Shown: positions 11,892 through 31,500 of the stretch, piece after piece
Position numbering within the stretch: the stretch's first letter is position 1
How the letters are laid out: each line of letters opens with the position of its first letter
Assembly: GCF_028476545.1 (NCBI RefSeq)
Contig: NW_026731917.1
Location: 434,001 to 498,000 of the forward strand
Length of the DNA: 64,000 bases
Direction: 5' to 3'
DNA from: Physella acuta
Taxonomy: Eukaryota; Mollusca; Gastropoda; Physidae
Notes under the pieces: generated by a model
Told to the model about the DNA's origin: nothing
Seen by the model: the letters and a program-made list of their open reading frames with translations, nothing else
Database searches by the model: none
Made by a program: the position numbers and the translations under genes

Positions 11892-12293
11892 GGGGTCATC
11901 CATAAATGATGTCACGCTTTTTTGACGATTTTTACCTCCCCCCCTCCCCTCCGTCACAAAAAGCCAGACCCCCACCCTAAAATGACGTCACACCTCAGCC
12001 CATAAACCCCCTCAAAATTGCAGTTGAATTTTTTTTTAAACATCGATATTTTTCCAAAATCTTGTCTGAAATATGTCAAAATAGAGTATTTTAATCAATT
12101 CCTATTATAATTTATTAAAACTGTTTTCTAAAATGCCAAATAACGTCTAAATTCGTTTTCTAACATTTCTTATCTATAAAGTATAAAGCAAAAGTCTGAC
12201 GTCGCATTATCTGACCCCCCCTCATCACACATCCTCACAAAATTACCGACCCCCCTCCCCCCTATGAGTGTGACGTCATTTATGGATGACCCC
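11892..12293. mobile_element. complete MITE with GGGGTCATCCATAAATGA termini
   Basis: This is the second full copy of the family at 1348-2131, here 402 bp. Its ends are GGGGTCATCCATAAATGATG and GTCATTTATGGATGACCCC, flanked by TTA on both sides. It ends only about 190 bp upstream of the VCPKMT start codon, so it may form part of that gene's promoter or 5' UTR. Confidence 0.8.
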
Positions 12294-12449
12294 TTAACCC
12301 ACCCACCCCTTGGTATTTGTAACTATCCCCTGGTTCCTAGTATAGTAATATTGAATATCTGGCAGTTTGTGTCAATTATAAATTCATCCAACTATTCTAA
12401 ATTGAAAGTAGGATACAAATGTTCTTCTTATCTAGTAAATTTGATCTGA

Positions 12450-13529
<1,080 letters not shown>

Positions 13530-13537
13530 GTTTTTTA

Positions 13538-13543
13538 AATAAA
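13538..13543 (+). terminator. poly(A) signal AATAAA of VCPKMT
   Basis: A canonical AATAAA begins nine bases after the stop codon, implying a very short 3' UTR. Confidence 0.6.
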
Positions 13544-14507
13544 ATTTTCAATTGTTTTATTTCTTAAATATTGTCCAATTTATGCATAAAATTTGACTAC
13601 ACAATGTAAAATGTTTAGTTTAAAAAAAAAAACAACCTGCCAAATCATAAAGGTGAGCATCTACCATTCATTCATATCCATGTCTGCTTTACTTTACCAC
13701 ATTGTCCACTGGATACATTAAGAAATAATATCCAGTGTAACACACAACAGTTTCCTGACAGCTTCTACACACACAAAAAATAAATCTATGCATGAACTTG
13801 TATACTTTTTCAATTTCATAAAACAAGTGAGTATTACGGCACATTCCTTCTATTATCTTAACTACTGTTAAATAATTTTATAGGTATATTGGGGACAGTT
13901 GAATTTTTGTTTATTGCATAATTAACAACAAACTAAATATATATTTTTTTAGAGAAAATATATCAAGCAACTTGATCTACTACAAGTATTCAAATTAGCA
14001 TAGGTCATTCCTGAAGATCTAGAATATATACATGCTCAAGTGACATAGATCATGCTTTCTGGTTGCACGTTGGTATTCTATTTTTTAACAGAATAATGAA
14101 TCAACAGAATCCTTATTCACAACAAGTATAATGAAATCTTTTATTTCTTTCTTCAGGATTGTAACCTGAGATGCAAACTTTACTTACTGATACTAAAATG
14201 AGATGACAGTTTAAAAACTTTTAAAAATTCAACTGTACTAGGATCTGTTAAATTAATTTTGAGCAAAACTAAGTTCAAATACTTTTAACAATCAGTACAA
14301 ATATTTAATAAAATAGAATTGATTACAATAAATGAAAAAAATAATCTAGCAAATTCAACAAATAAGTCCAGTTTCTTATGTTATTTTTTCTTAGATAACA
14401 ATTGCAAAGACAGTAACAGTAAGAAAACTAGTCATCTAATATTTACGACTATGGTTAGCTGTGGAGAACGTAACTCATAGTTAGTTGTTTTAAATTAAAA
14501 CATGTCC
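13544..14507. other. convergent spacer and DLAT 3' UTR
   Basis: VCPKMT and DLAT run tail to tail here. On the minus strand an AATAAA lies at 13910-13915, about 600 bp beyond the DLAT stop codon, and is one candidate poly(A) signal. No extra gene is seen. Confidence 0.45.
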
Positions 14508-21066
<6,559 letters not shown>

Positions 21067-21415
21067 GGCTATGTTTCTCCTGTGGTAGAGAAATCGTATA
21101 CAAAAAGCAAGGTCAATACAACACAGGCAAATTGGTTGAGGAAAAAAAAAGTATCGAGTAATAGTATCGAATTCATTTATGAACACGATTATTTAAACTC
21201 AATATCCTAGGTCCCGATGAGTAATGTAAAAAAAACCGTGAAATTCGCCAATGCACCACTGAGATTATTTACAAAGATAAAAATCTTTAACAGGATAACT
21301 TAAGTTTAAATTTTTTGGCCCGAACTGCTCTAAGTAAATGTAATTAAGGTAGTGTAAATTTGTATAATCTATGAGTGATTGCCCCAACACTGTATGCAAA
21401 TTTATCACTTCGATC
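21067..21415. other. DLAT 5' flank
   Basis: The DLAT promoter should lie here. I see no clear core motif, and the sequence is AT-rich without repeats. Confidence 0.4.
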
Positions 21416-21521
21416 CAGAGTTTCCTCCAGGCATCTCTTCGAGGGGGGGGGGGGGGGGGACGGGACTCTACCCCCCCCCCCCCCCGAGAAGAAAAAATCC
21501 GGAAGAAATACTGCTACACTG
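21416..21521. mobile_element. short C-tract MITE, TIR CAGAGTTTC(T/C)TCCAG
   Basis: The left end is CAGAGTTTCCTCCAG and the right part has CCGGAAGAAATACTG, followed by a short extra CTACACTG. The flanks carry a perfect 8-bp duplication, CTTCGATC. The interior is little more than a long G run followed by a long C run. It belongs to the same family as the copies at 31285, 34338 and 44147. Just downstream (about 21600-21730) lies more diverged text of the same family. Confidence 0.8.
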
Positions 21522-21984
21522 CTTCGATCTGTGTTTTTAAAAAGCAGGTCATGTCAGAAATCAGATGTTGAATTTAATCAGAATGTTAATCAGCACGTCC
21601 ACTGCCCCCCCCCCCCTCCTGACGAAATAGGAAAATATATTATTCCTTTTAAAAAATATATACCTTAACCGGTGTCCATACCCCGGAAATTTAAATTACT
21701 CCCGCCCCCTCCACCGAAAACTGTGGGCATCGTTCTAAAAGTTTGCAATGAAATGAAGCACACACACACAACATAAAATAGTAACCAAACAGATGCCGAA
21801 CGGAAATTATAAAGAATATTGTCATCAATTTTTACTGAGTATGTTTGCAAGACGATCTCACTGCATAATCACTTCTATCAACTATTTCATCACTCGTCTT
21901 CATTTGAACATATAACATTAAGCATATTATATAATAGTCTATTTCAAGCAGGGAGATTTTATAAGGAGATATTAGCGACGTTAA

Positions 21985-22190
21985 ATCGACCAATCAATTT
22001 CTGTAACAATTGATTAAAACATTTTTCTAAAACACGACGTTACGTCTGAAATTCCGTTTTTAGCTAACGTTTAAAAAAAAGTGCTAAAATGCGACGTCAC
22101 GATATCTGTACCCCCTTCCCCCTCATCACACATCGTCACAGAATTAGGGACCCCTCCCCTTACGAGTGTGACGTCAGTTATTGACGACCC
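21985..22190. mobile_element. right-half fragment of the GGGGTCATCC MITE
   Basis: The stretch from TTGATTAAAACATTTTTCTA through AAATGCGACGTCACGATATC to GTGTGACGTCAGTTATTGAC matches the second half of the copy at 11892-12293 with many changes. The left half is missing. Confidence 0.6.
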
Positions 22191-23729
22191 GGTAGTCATG
22201 ATAGGGGTCGACTAATGAAATATCACCTTAGAAAGAATGAATAGGCAACATGGTACATTTTTATTACAGTTTACACGATGCAAAGAAGAAAATCTCTTCT
22301 TAAAAAGAATACCTTTTACAAAGATTATGTGTTACATCACACGTGCTGATAAACCCACATTTTCGCCACCGTCGCAAAAGTGCGACCACCCCTTTAGAGT
22401 GTGAGGTCGTTTTTATTAGGGACCTTTTACCATAGCTAAAGAAAATGTACAACTGTTCTTTTCTTGTCATTGCTTTTGTTTTAAGGTTGGTTATCATGAT
22501 GATATAAATGCTTTTATTTGTTATATAATTAGTCCTTTTATAGCCATTTTTTTAAAATTACGTTTTATTTGTTAAACAATTAGTCCTTATATCTAGAACT
22601 AAACTAATTTATGCAAAGGTGTTCCTCCTTATTTATAGTTATCACTATCAGTTAAGAATTGCAGAATTTTTTTTTTTGCGTGAAGACATTTCGTACAGTT
22701 AGCTGTAATCGAGTAAATTGTTAATATCGATACTAAATATGTTTGGAAAATAAAAATTTGGCTAAAATTATGCTAACAATTTAGTTGATTTATATTATTA
22801 AAAAACCCTCATTGTTTTTTATTTATTACTTTTAACCTTTATAAAGCATTAAGAATGAAATGAATCATTAATAATAAGACGTAGACAAACAGCACAGTCA
22901 AAATTGTGTTTTAACCTATATATTATTAGTTAAATCGAACTTTCTATAAGCCAAATGTTGATAATTTTGTTAAAAAAACCTTCCATCATTACGACTTTAC
23001 TAAAAGTGTAACTGTTTGATTTTTTTTTCTAAGTAAATTATAGTATTAATGCCGGGTCTACGCTTTGCATTTGTACATTTATATTTGATAAGTAAGCACG
23101 CTTAATTATTGTCGAATTTTATTTTATGCACAAAAATCTGGCAAATATTGCCATAGCACCGTTTACAAATGGCGATGAGAGTTGTATTATTTTGGGGCCA
23201 TAAATAGAAATTAAAATTTTAAGTACAAGATTTAATTAATACTTTGAATTAAATTTGATTAGCTGTTCTATGTATCAAGATGGGAGGTTTGTTTTATTAT
23301 ATATATATAAATTAGTTATTTAGTAGCGGTAGTAGTAGTAGTTAGTTATAGTTATATTATAGATCTAGTGTTATCTGATGTGTGCGTGGTGTACACACTG
23401 TAGTCTAGTAGACTAGTAGTAGTAGTAGTAGTAAGTAAACTATGTTACTATAATAGCCTAGAGAAATCTATAGTATTACTAGTAAGAATTGTAGGTTGTA
23501 GAATTAAGAGGAAAGTAGAAAAATAAGAAAGTATTTAAAATGTAACATATCTCATACCTCCTCAGGTACAAAAGTAAGTAGATCTAGATCGCGTCTAGGT
23601 CTTTGCTTCTTACTAGATCTTCTTCTTACTATTCTTAGCTATCAGAATTTCTTTCAGGTATCCTTTCAGGCTTTCAGGTTGTGGGGTTAGCTCCTATCCC
23701 AAAAATAGAAACAATTAATTAAAAATATG
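22191..23729. other. AT-rich spacer
   Basis: No gene is seen on either strand. It contains a (TAG)n-rich patch at about 23320-23435 and an AGATCT patch near 23580-23620. The MORN2 promoter and first exon may lie in the right part of this stretch or beyond the next transposon, but I could not identify them. Confidence 0.4.
23320..23435. repeat. TAGTAG simple repeat patch
   Basis: Interrupted runs of TAG trinucleotides occur near 23326-23345 and 23402-23432, separated by TA-rich sequence. Confidence 0.6.
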
Positions 23730-24281
23730 GGTAATCTATCGTTTTGGGTACGTAAAATCGCCCGCGATTTGTAATGTGAAAAACAGGTGACTCCTTAAAT
23801 TTTAATAATTATTTCACATTTTGAGGAGGATTTATGTTTTAAAAAATTCAAAAATGTTTCCTTGATTCATTTATGTACCTGTTTTTAAACAATTGAATTA
23901 AAACTTTTCCGTAATTAATGAAGACTAGCGATGTTTCCAACAGATGCAACCATGCTCATTTACTACAGCAGCCATCTTGTCTAAGTTTTATTTTCATAAG
24001 CTTTTAGCGCCAGATTCAGGGGGAAGCCACTCTATTTTACAAATGGCTGCTGTTTATATAGCAAATCTTGCTCGCAAACACTGCTATTTAATAGTATTTA
24101 AAGTTAATTTCTGGCCTATATCGATATATTTAGCCATTGATTTAGGTTTATTATTCATTTATCTATAATATTTGACACAAACATATGACAATATAATTCT
24201 ATTAAAGCCTTGACAATGAGGTAACGTTTTCGTACATAAATAGCCGCGGGCGATTTTACGTACCCAAAACGATAGATTACC
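23730..24281. mobile_element. complete MITE, TIR GGTAATCTATCGTTTTGGGT
   Basis: This 552-bp copy is highly similar to the one at 9668-10216, and its inverted ends are near-perfect through GGTACGTAAAATCGCCCGCG. It is flanked on both sides by AAAATATG, a perfect 8-bp target-site duplication. Intact ends, intact flanks and close similarity between copies suggest fairly recent movement by a transposase encoded elsewhere. Confidence 0.9.
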
Positions 24282-25078
24282 AAAATATGTTCCACCCCCC
24301 CTGGAGGAAAATGTCTAAAAGAAAAACTGCTTGATATTCCCCTTGATATCCATTTGATAATAGCTATTGAATCTAAGCACAGTTGTTTAAACAAAATAAT
24401 TTCAATATTTCTAAAGATTAATATTGTGCTAAACATAGTTTATAGTATAGAGTAAAGCCCTGATTTGCATTGCTAGTTGATTATTGATCACAATTCAGTG
24501 AATAACAACAAATGTTTTGGACTCTTGAACGGCGATTGAATATTTTAAAAATCATGTTCAATGTTATTATAGCTTGCTTGATAAGAAAAACGTGATATCT
24601 GATTTATATTTTTGGTGTCTAAACAAAATCAGGAAAGAAAAGGCTAAAACAGTTTGGTTTCTGTCATTGCAAAACATGGCAATGTAATTTAAATATATAT
24701 TTTCTATATATAAATAGTAACATAGAGAAGTGGGCCTGACTAACATAACTACCAAAGAATGTCAAGGTTATGGTCAGGTGTTCAAAATTAAACAGACATG
24801 TCGACTCTGAGAGTAAAATCATGTTTTTATGTTATCTGTGAATGAAAACTTTTTAAAATAACCTTTTAAAATATAAAATTTCTGTGTTGATAAGCTTTAA
24901 TATTAATAATTTAATTTCACAGCAAACTTTGCAGATGCTAATACATTTTTAAACTAAATTTTTTTTAATGATGATATCTAGGCCAGAAAGTTATAAAGTA
25001 AAAATACCCAGTAAGATTAGTCACATATTATAATTTATTTATTTCAACATTTTAACTTTTGAATTTATTATTTGTTAG
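24282..25078. other. upstream or intronic sequence of MORN2
   Basis: AT-rich, with no repeat or exon that I can support. The first visible MORN2 exon begins at a splice acceptor (TTTGTTAG), so this stretch is probably intron, at least in its right part. Confidence 0.4.
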
Positions 25079-26422
<1,344 letters not shown>

Positions 26423-26703
26423 TCTGTAGATATGGTTTGGATAAAAGCTAAGACCTCATTTTAAATGTACATTAAACAGCTACACTGATTTGTTGATGTA
26501 GACTAAAGCTAAGACAAAACAAATGTTTAATTAACATTGAAATGTTTATATCATCTAAATATATATGGTGTAAATTTACTGCATCATTTTTTAAAATGAC
26601 TTTTACAATTGTAATGCTTTTTTATAGGATTCTATTATACCTTATAGTTTGGATTAATTTAGACTATAGCTCTTGGAAACACATTTTCTACAAGATACAA
26701 CAG

Positions 26704-26709
26704 AATAAA
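26704..26709 (+). terminator. poly(A) signal AATAAA, candidate for MORN2
   Basis: AATAAA lies about 280 bp after the MORN2 stop codon. A second AATAAA occurs near 27014. Confidence 0.45.
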
Positions 26710-28505
26710 GTTGAAGGTTTAACTTTTTAAACATCTCCCCACGGAAATCAAAATCAACTTTAAAATGTGAATCTTTTACAATACAAAATTTATGTTTTGG
26801 TTATTTTTGTATTTTTTACACTCTTTTGTATTTTTTACATAGTGATATGTGTGAATTCTGTATTAGCTATTACATTGAAGGAAAACAAGCTGAGCATTTA
26901 GGCAATATGTTTTGAATGTTTTTCATAGAAAAAACGTACATATGATTTGAATAGAAAAATCTAATGCATTGTTTGATGTGACTGATATCATGTGATAACT
27001 ATTTTATTTACATTAATAAATATTGCCTGGTGAAGTGCTTGTCTTTTAAAAAACGACATTTAGTATAGCCCAAAATTGTGACAGTTGTATAACAGAATGA
27101 GAATGTGAAGTGGTAGGGGTGGCGTTTGGTTGGTACCTGATATTATGATACTGATACAGAGTGTCATAGTTTATCAAAAACTAGTTGGCTTTATACTGTC
27201 TTTCTTGCATATCTTACATGTACTGTAAAATATTTATTTTAAATTTAACGAGTAGTTTAGTAATTAGTAATAACTAATAAAATAATCAGGCATCAAAAGA
27301 AATATTTTCACCAAAATTTATTTTTAAAAAAACATTTTGAAGTTAAAAATACCCTCATATTTACAAATACCACATAGTGTGCATAAATAATCTTTAAATA
27401 TCGTAACACTGGTTTATTTGTCAGTTAACTGATAGCAATAACAACCTCATACAGAGCTATCTTAAAGCCCCATATTTACTTCTGTCACTGAGCCCCATTT
27501 AATAAATAATTGCTTTGTGTCTTTTTTCAGACATAAATTTGAGGAAAATAACAATAAAATAACAAGAATAAACATGTACAAAAGTTATAAAATATTTCCT
27601 TGCAACACAAGAAGATATTAAAAACAGCAGTGTGTAAAACAACACAATCCCACAACAGACTCACTACTTTGTTTTGATCTCTGACATAATGCACTTTAAG
27701 CAGTGCTAGTATGACATCATTGGTTCAAAGGCTGAAATGGGTAAAATTTTTTAGCAATGAACCCATTTGGGTAAAAAAGGTTTTTAAAAATTACAAAAAT
27801 TTTGCAACAATGCTATCCATGTAACAGGTGTCTGTGTTTTAAAGTAGCCACTGCAGCAAGGGGAACAAATATCAGTGCTACATGTAGATGTCTGGCACTG
27901 ACCTAAACATTCATAATTAATGTGGCTTTATATGTGTTGGTTGGAAGTATAGAACACTAAACAAAAGTACTAATGCATCCTTCACAAAACAAAGTTCTAC
28001 ACGTTTTCACCAGTTGCACATACTACAATCATTCTCACAAGCAGTGCCTGTATATCCAGATCAAGGGAGATCAATGTGGTCATTGAATGTAAACATTATC
28101 ACAGTAAGAAACAAATCACCTTGAAACCATTTGACAACAACTTAAACCCACCTATTTACACAACATTTATATGTGATATCAATTTAAAAAATAACAACAG
28201 AGGCTTTTACACCAAATTTATCATAGTGATAATAAATTGCATCCCTTTTTTGGAAACATTTGACAAATCAAACTCAGAATTACTCTCATGTGCTGTGACA
28301 GAATAATTTGTCATTAATATAAAAATAAGTGTTAAACAAAGGGGAAATATATCTTAGCACCATAAAATTGGAAGTTCCCTGAATATTCTACAGTTAATGT
28401 TGACATTGTGATAAATTATTGTTAATTAATTTTCATAAATCCTGCTTAAAGATTTGACATTATTTGCTATGAGACATATCTCCCCCCCCCCCCTCCCATC
28501 TTAGT
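26710..28505. other. spacer and 3' UTRs between MORN2 and the RWA-like gene
   Basis: The two genes converge here. I see AT-rich sequence without repeats or coding signals. The 3' UTR of the minus-strand gene probably occupies the right part. A poly-C run lies at 28482-28496. Confidence 0.45.
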
Positions 28506-31500
28506 TTAAAGAAACCAAGCAAAAGCAGCTAAATAGGAGAGGACAAAAACTGAAACAACACAAGTGATGTTGATCATGAGCCTGGTGTCATCCTTGGGTA
28601 GGAAGTAGTTGCTGCAGTCATTGGTGATGTTGAAGAGGGTGTGTGACACAGCCAGGTAGGTGATGGTTGCCAGGGAGAAGTTGAGCAGGGGGTAGCCGTC
28701 CAGAAACACCAGCAGAGTTCTGGCATTGGACAGCAGGTAAATGTGCAGCTGAGACAAATAGGTTTCCAGAGTTATTTTTCCTGAAACATACAATCAATGA
28801 TTCATTACATGTGAATGCAAATTTTTACTCCAGTTCTAAAATTTTTTATAAAAATTAGAAAAATATATTAAGCCCATCCTATGTAACATTTGAAAGTGTT
28901 TATAAATAACTACCTGTAGAAGCTATTAATGTGTTTATAAAATAAGACCTACCGAGCCAAGCAAACATGTGCAAGTGATAAGATCGAAGAACTGGGTGGA
29001 TGTTCCTTAGAATAATGTAGACAAAGATGGCCAGTAGTGAGGTGTATGGATGAGTGGCGTTGTATTCAAACTTGTCCTTCTGCATAAACAGGAAGTACCA
29101 CGTGATGCCCAAAGCCAGACAGACAATACCCATTAGCAGACGTATACACAGTTTTTTAAAGTATTCATTTCTGTTTATTGATTTGGTTTCTAAATATAGC
29201 ATTAGTGCCTCAAAGTGGGGATAGTTGTAAGCACACAGCATGCCAAAGAAACAGGCCCAGTGGTCGAGACCTGCACGGAACGACCATTCATGCATAATGT
29301 CCCCTGTATTGTCCTCAAGTCCTAGCACAAACTGAAAAGGACGAAACACAAGCTGACTGGCACCCGGGATCTCAAATATGAGAGCATTGAAGATGGCGTA
29401 GGCCACAAATTTGACAGCCATAAGGTTCCTGTCTCGATTCCAAGATTTGAGCACGCGCATGAAGACGTAGACAGACAAGAACCAATAGGTGTGCATGGCA
29501 CAAATGTAGTACAACATGTACGCATTGTTGGTTGTCATGGCGACAAAAACAACAAGAAAGTTCAGCCTGAATAACATTTTTAGCATCCTCCACATTGAGT
29601 AGTCACTTCTTATCCAGAAGAAGGAAAAATTACCTGTTTAGGAAAAATAAAATGTATGTAATACTTTAGTACAGGCTACAAGCTTATTGAAGTACTGACT
29701 AAACTTTAAGGACAGATGGAGGGTTAGGGAGTATATATCAGTACACCCCCTGCTCTTTGAAAAACCTTGACCCGCTGCAGCAGAAGCCAAAGTATGTGAT
29801 GCTCAATACAAGGATACCTCATGTGAAATGCAGTGCAACTTTTCACACTTTTCTGCATTTAATTTTACAATTCGTACAGCTGCAGATTTTAACAACTAAT
29901 TAATTATTGAACTGTTGATTAAATCAACTAATGGTGTGAAGTAAAGCACAATTAGATTCTCAAGAATATTAAAAAAAAAATATTCCCATACCAAAGCCAG
30001 TCATCCACACATAGCAAGCAATGTAGATCCGAATCCAGTTGTACCACTCTTTTGCCTTGAAGTAATGATACCAGACAAACATCACTTGCATCCAGCCTTT
30101 CCATTCTTCTGTTTGTTCCCTGTGGTTGATGGACATCAAGAACTGAGTTTTGGTGTTCTTAAACTAAAGAATACTAAACAAACTATATCAGCTAATTCAA
30201 AACCATCAAGAACTGAGTTTTGGTGTTCTTAAACTAAAGAATACTAAACAAACTATATCAGCTAATTCAAAACCATCAAGAACTGAGTTTTGGTGTTCTT
30301 AAACTAAAGAATACTAAACAAACTATATCAGCTAATTCAAAACCATCAAGAACTGAGTTTTGGTGTTCTTAAACTAAAGAATACTAAACAAACTATATCA
30401 GCTAATTCAAAACCATCAAGAACTGAGTTTTGGTGTTCTTAAACTAAAGAATACTAAACAAACTATATCAGCTAATTCAAAACCATCAAGAACTGAGTTT
30501 TGGTGTTCTTAAACTAAAGAATACTAAACAAATTACAACAGCTAATTCAAAACCATAATGCTACCTGGACTGATGCTACGTTATGTTTGTACCTGTGTCA
30601 TCTGTATTAATGTTATGTAATATTTTTACCTGTATCTTCTGTATTGGTGTTGTATTATATTTTTACCTGTTTTACCTGTCATCTGTGTTGATGTTGTTAT
30701 ATTTTTACCTGTATCATCTATATTGGTGTTATGTTATATTTTTACCTGTTATTTGTATTGGTGTTATGTTATATTTTTACCTGTTTTACCTGTCATCTGT
30801 ATTGGTGTTATGTTATATTTTTACCTGTTTTACCTGTCATCTGTATTGGTGTTATGTTATATTTTTACCTGTTTTACCTGTCATCTGTATTGGTGTTATG
30901 TTATATTTTTACCTGTTTTACCTGTCATCTGTATTGGTGTTATGTTATATTTTTACCTGTTTTACCTGTCATCTGTATTGGTGTTATGTTATATTTTTAC
31001 CTGTTTTACCTGTAATCTGTATTGGAGTTGTGTTATATTTTTACCTGTATCAAATGTACTGATATGATGTGTTTACCTGTTAAGGATTTTATCTGTGTTG
31101 GGCTTGATGGTGAAACCCAATGCAACAAGAAAAAACAAGAAGACAAGGAAAAGGAAACTGTCTCTCGAGTAGTGCCTCTCACCCTGAGGAAAAATCTGGG
31201 GATACAAAGGCAAAATGTTTGGGTCCAATAGGTTGTGTTAAACACTCGTCATGGCATACAAGGCATCTTACAGTTGTTCCACAGCAGAGTTTCTTCCAGG
31301 CATCTCTTCGGGGGGGCTTTGCCCCCCCGAAAAATTTTTACCGCCCCCCCGAACGAAATAAAATTTATATAATTTATATAGAAAATATATACTTTTAACA
31401 GTGTCCGCCCCCCCCGAAGAAAGTTTACCGCCCCCCCGAAGATTTCAAGTGCCCCCCCGGAGAAAAAAGTCTGGAAGAAACACTGTTCCACAGTATGACA

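Noticed and set aside
22320-22430. A possible extra copy of the GGGGTCATCC MITE.
   Set aside because: Only scattered similarity (GTGCGACCACCCC, GTGTGAGGTCG) without recognisable ends.
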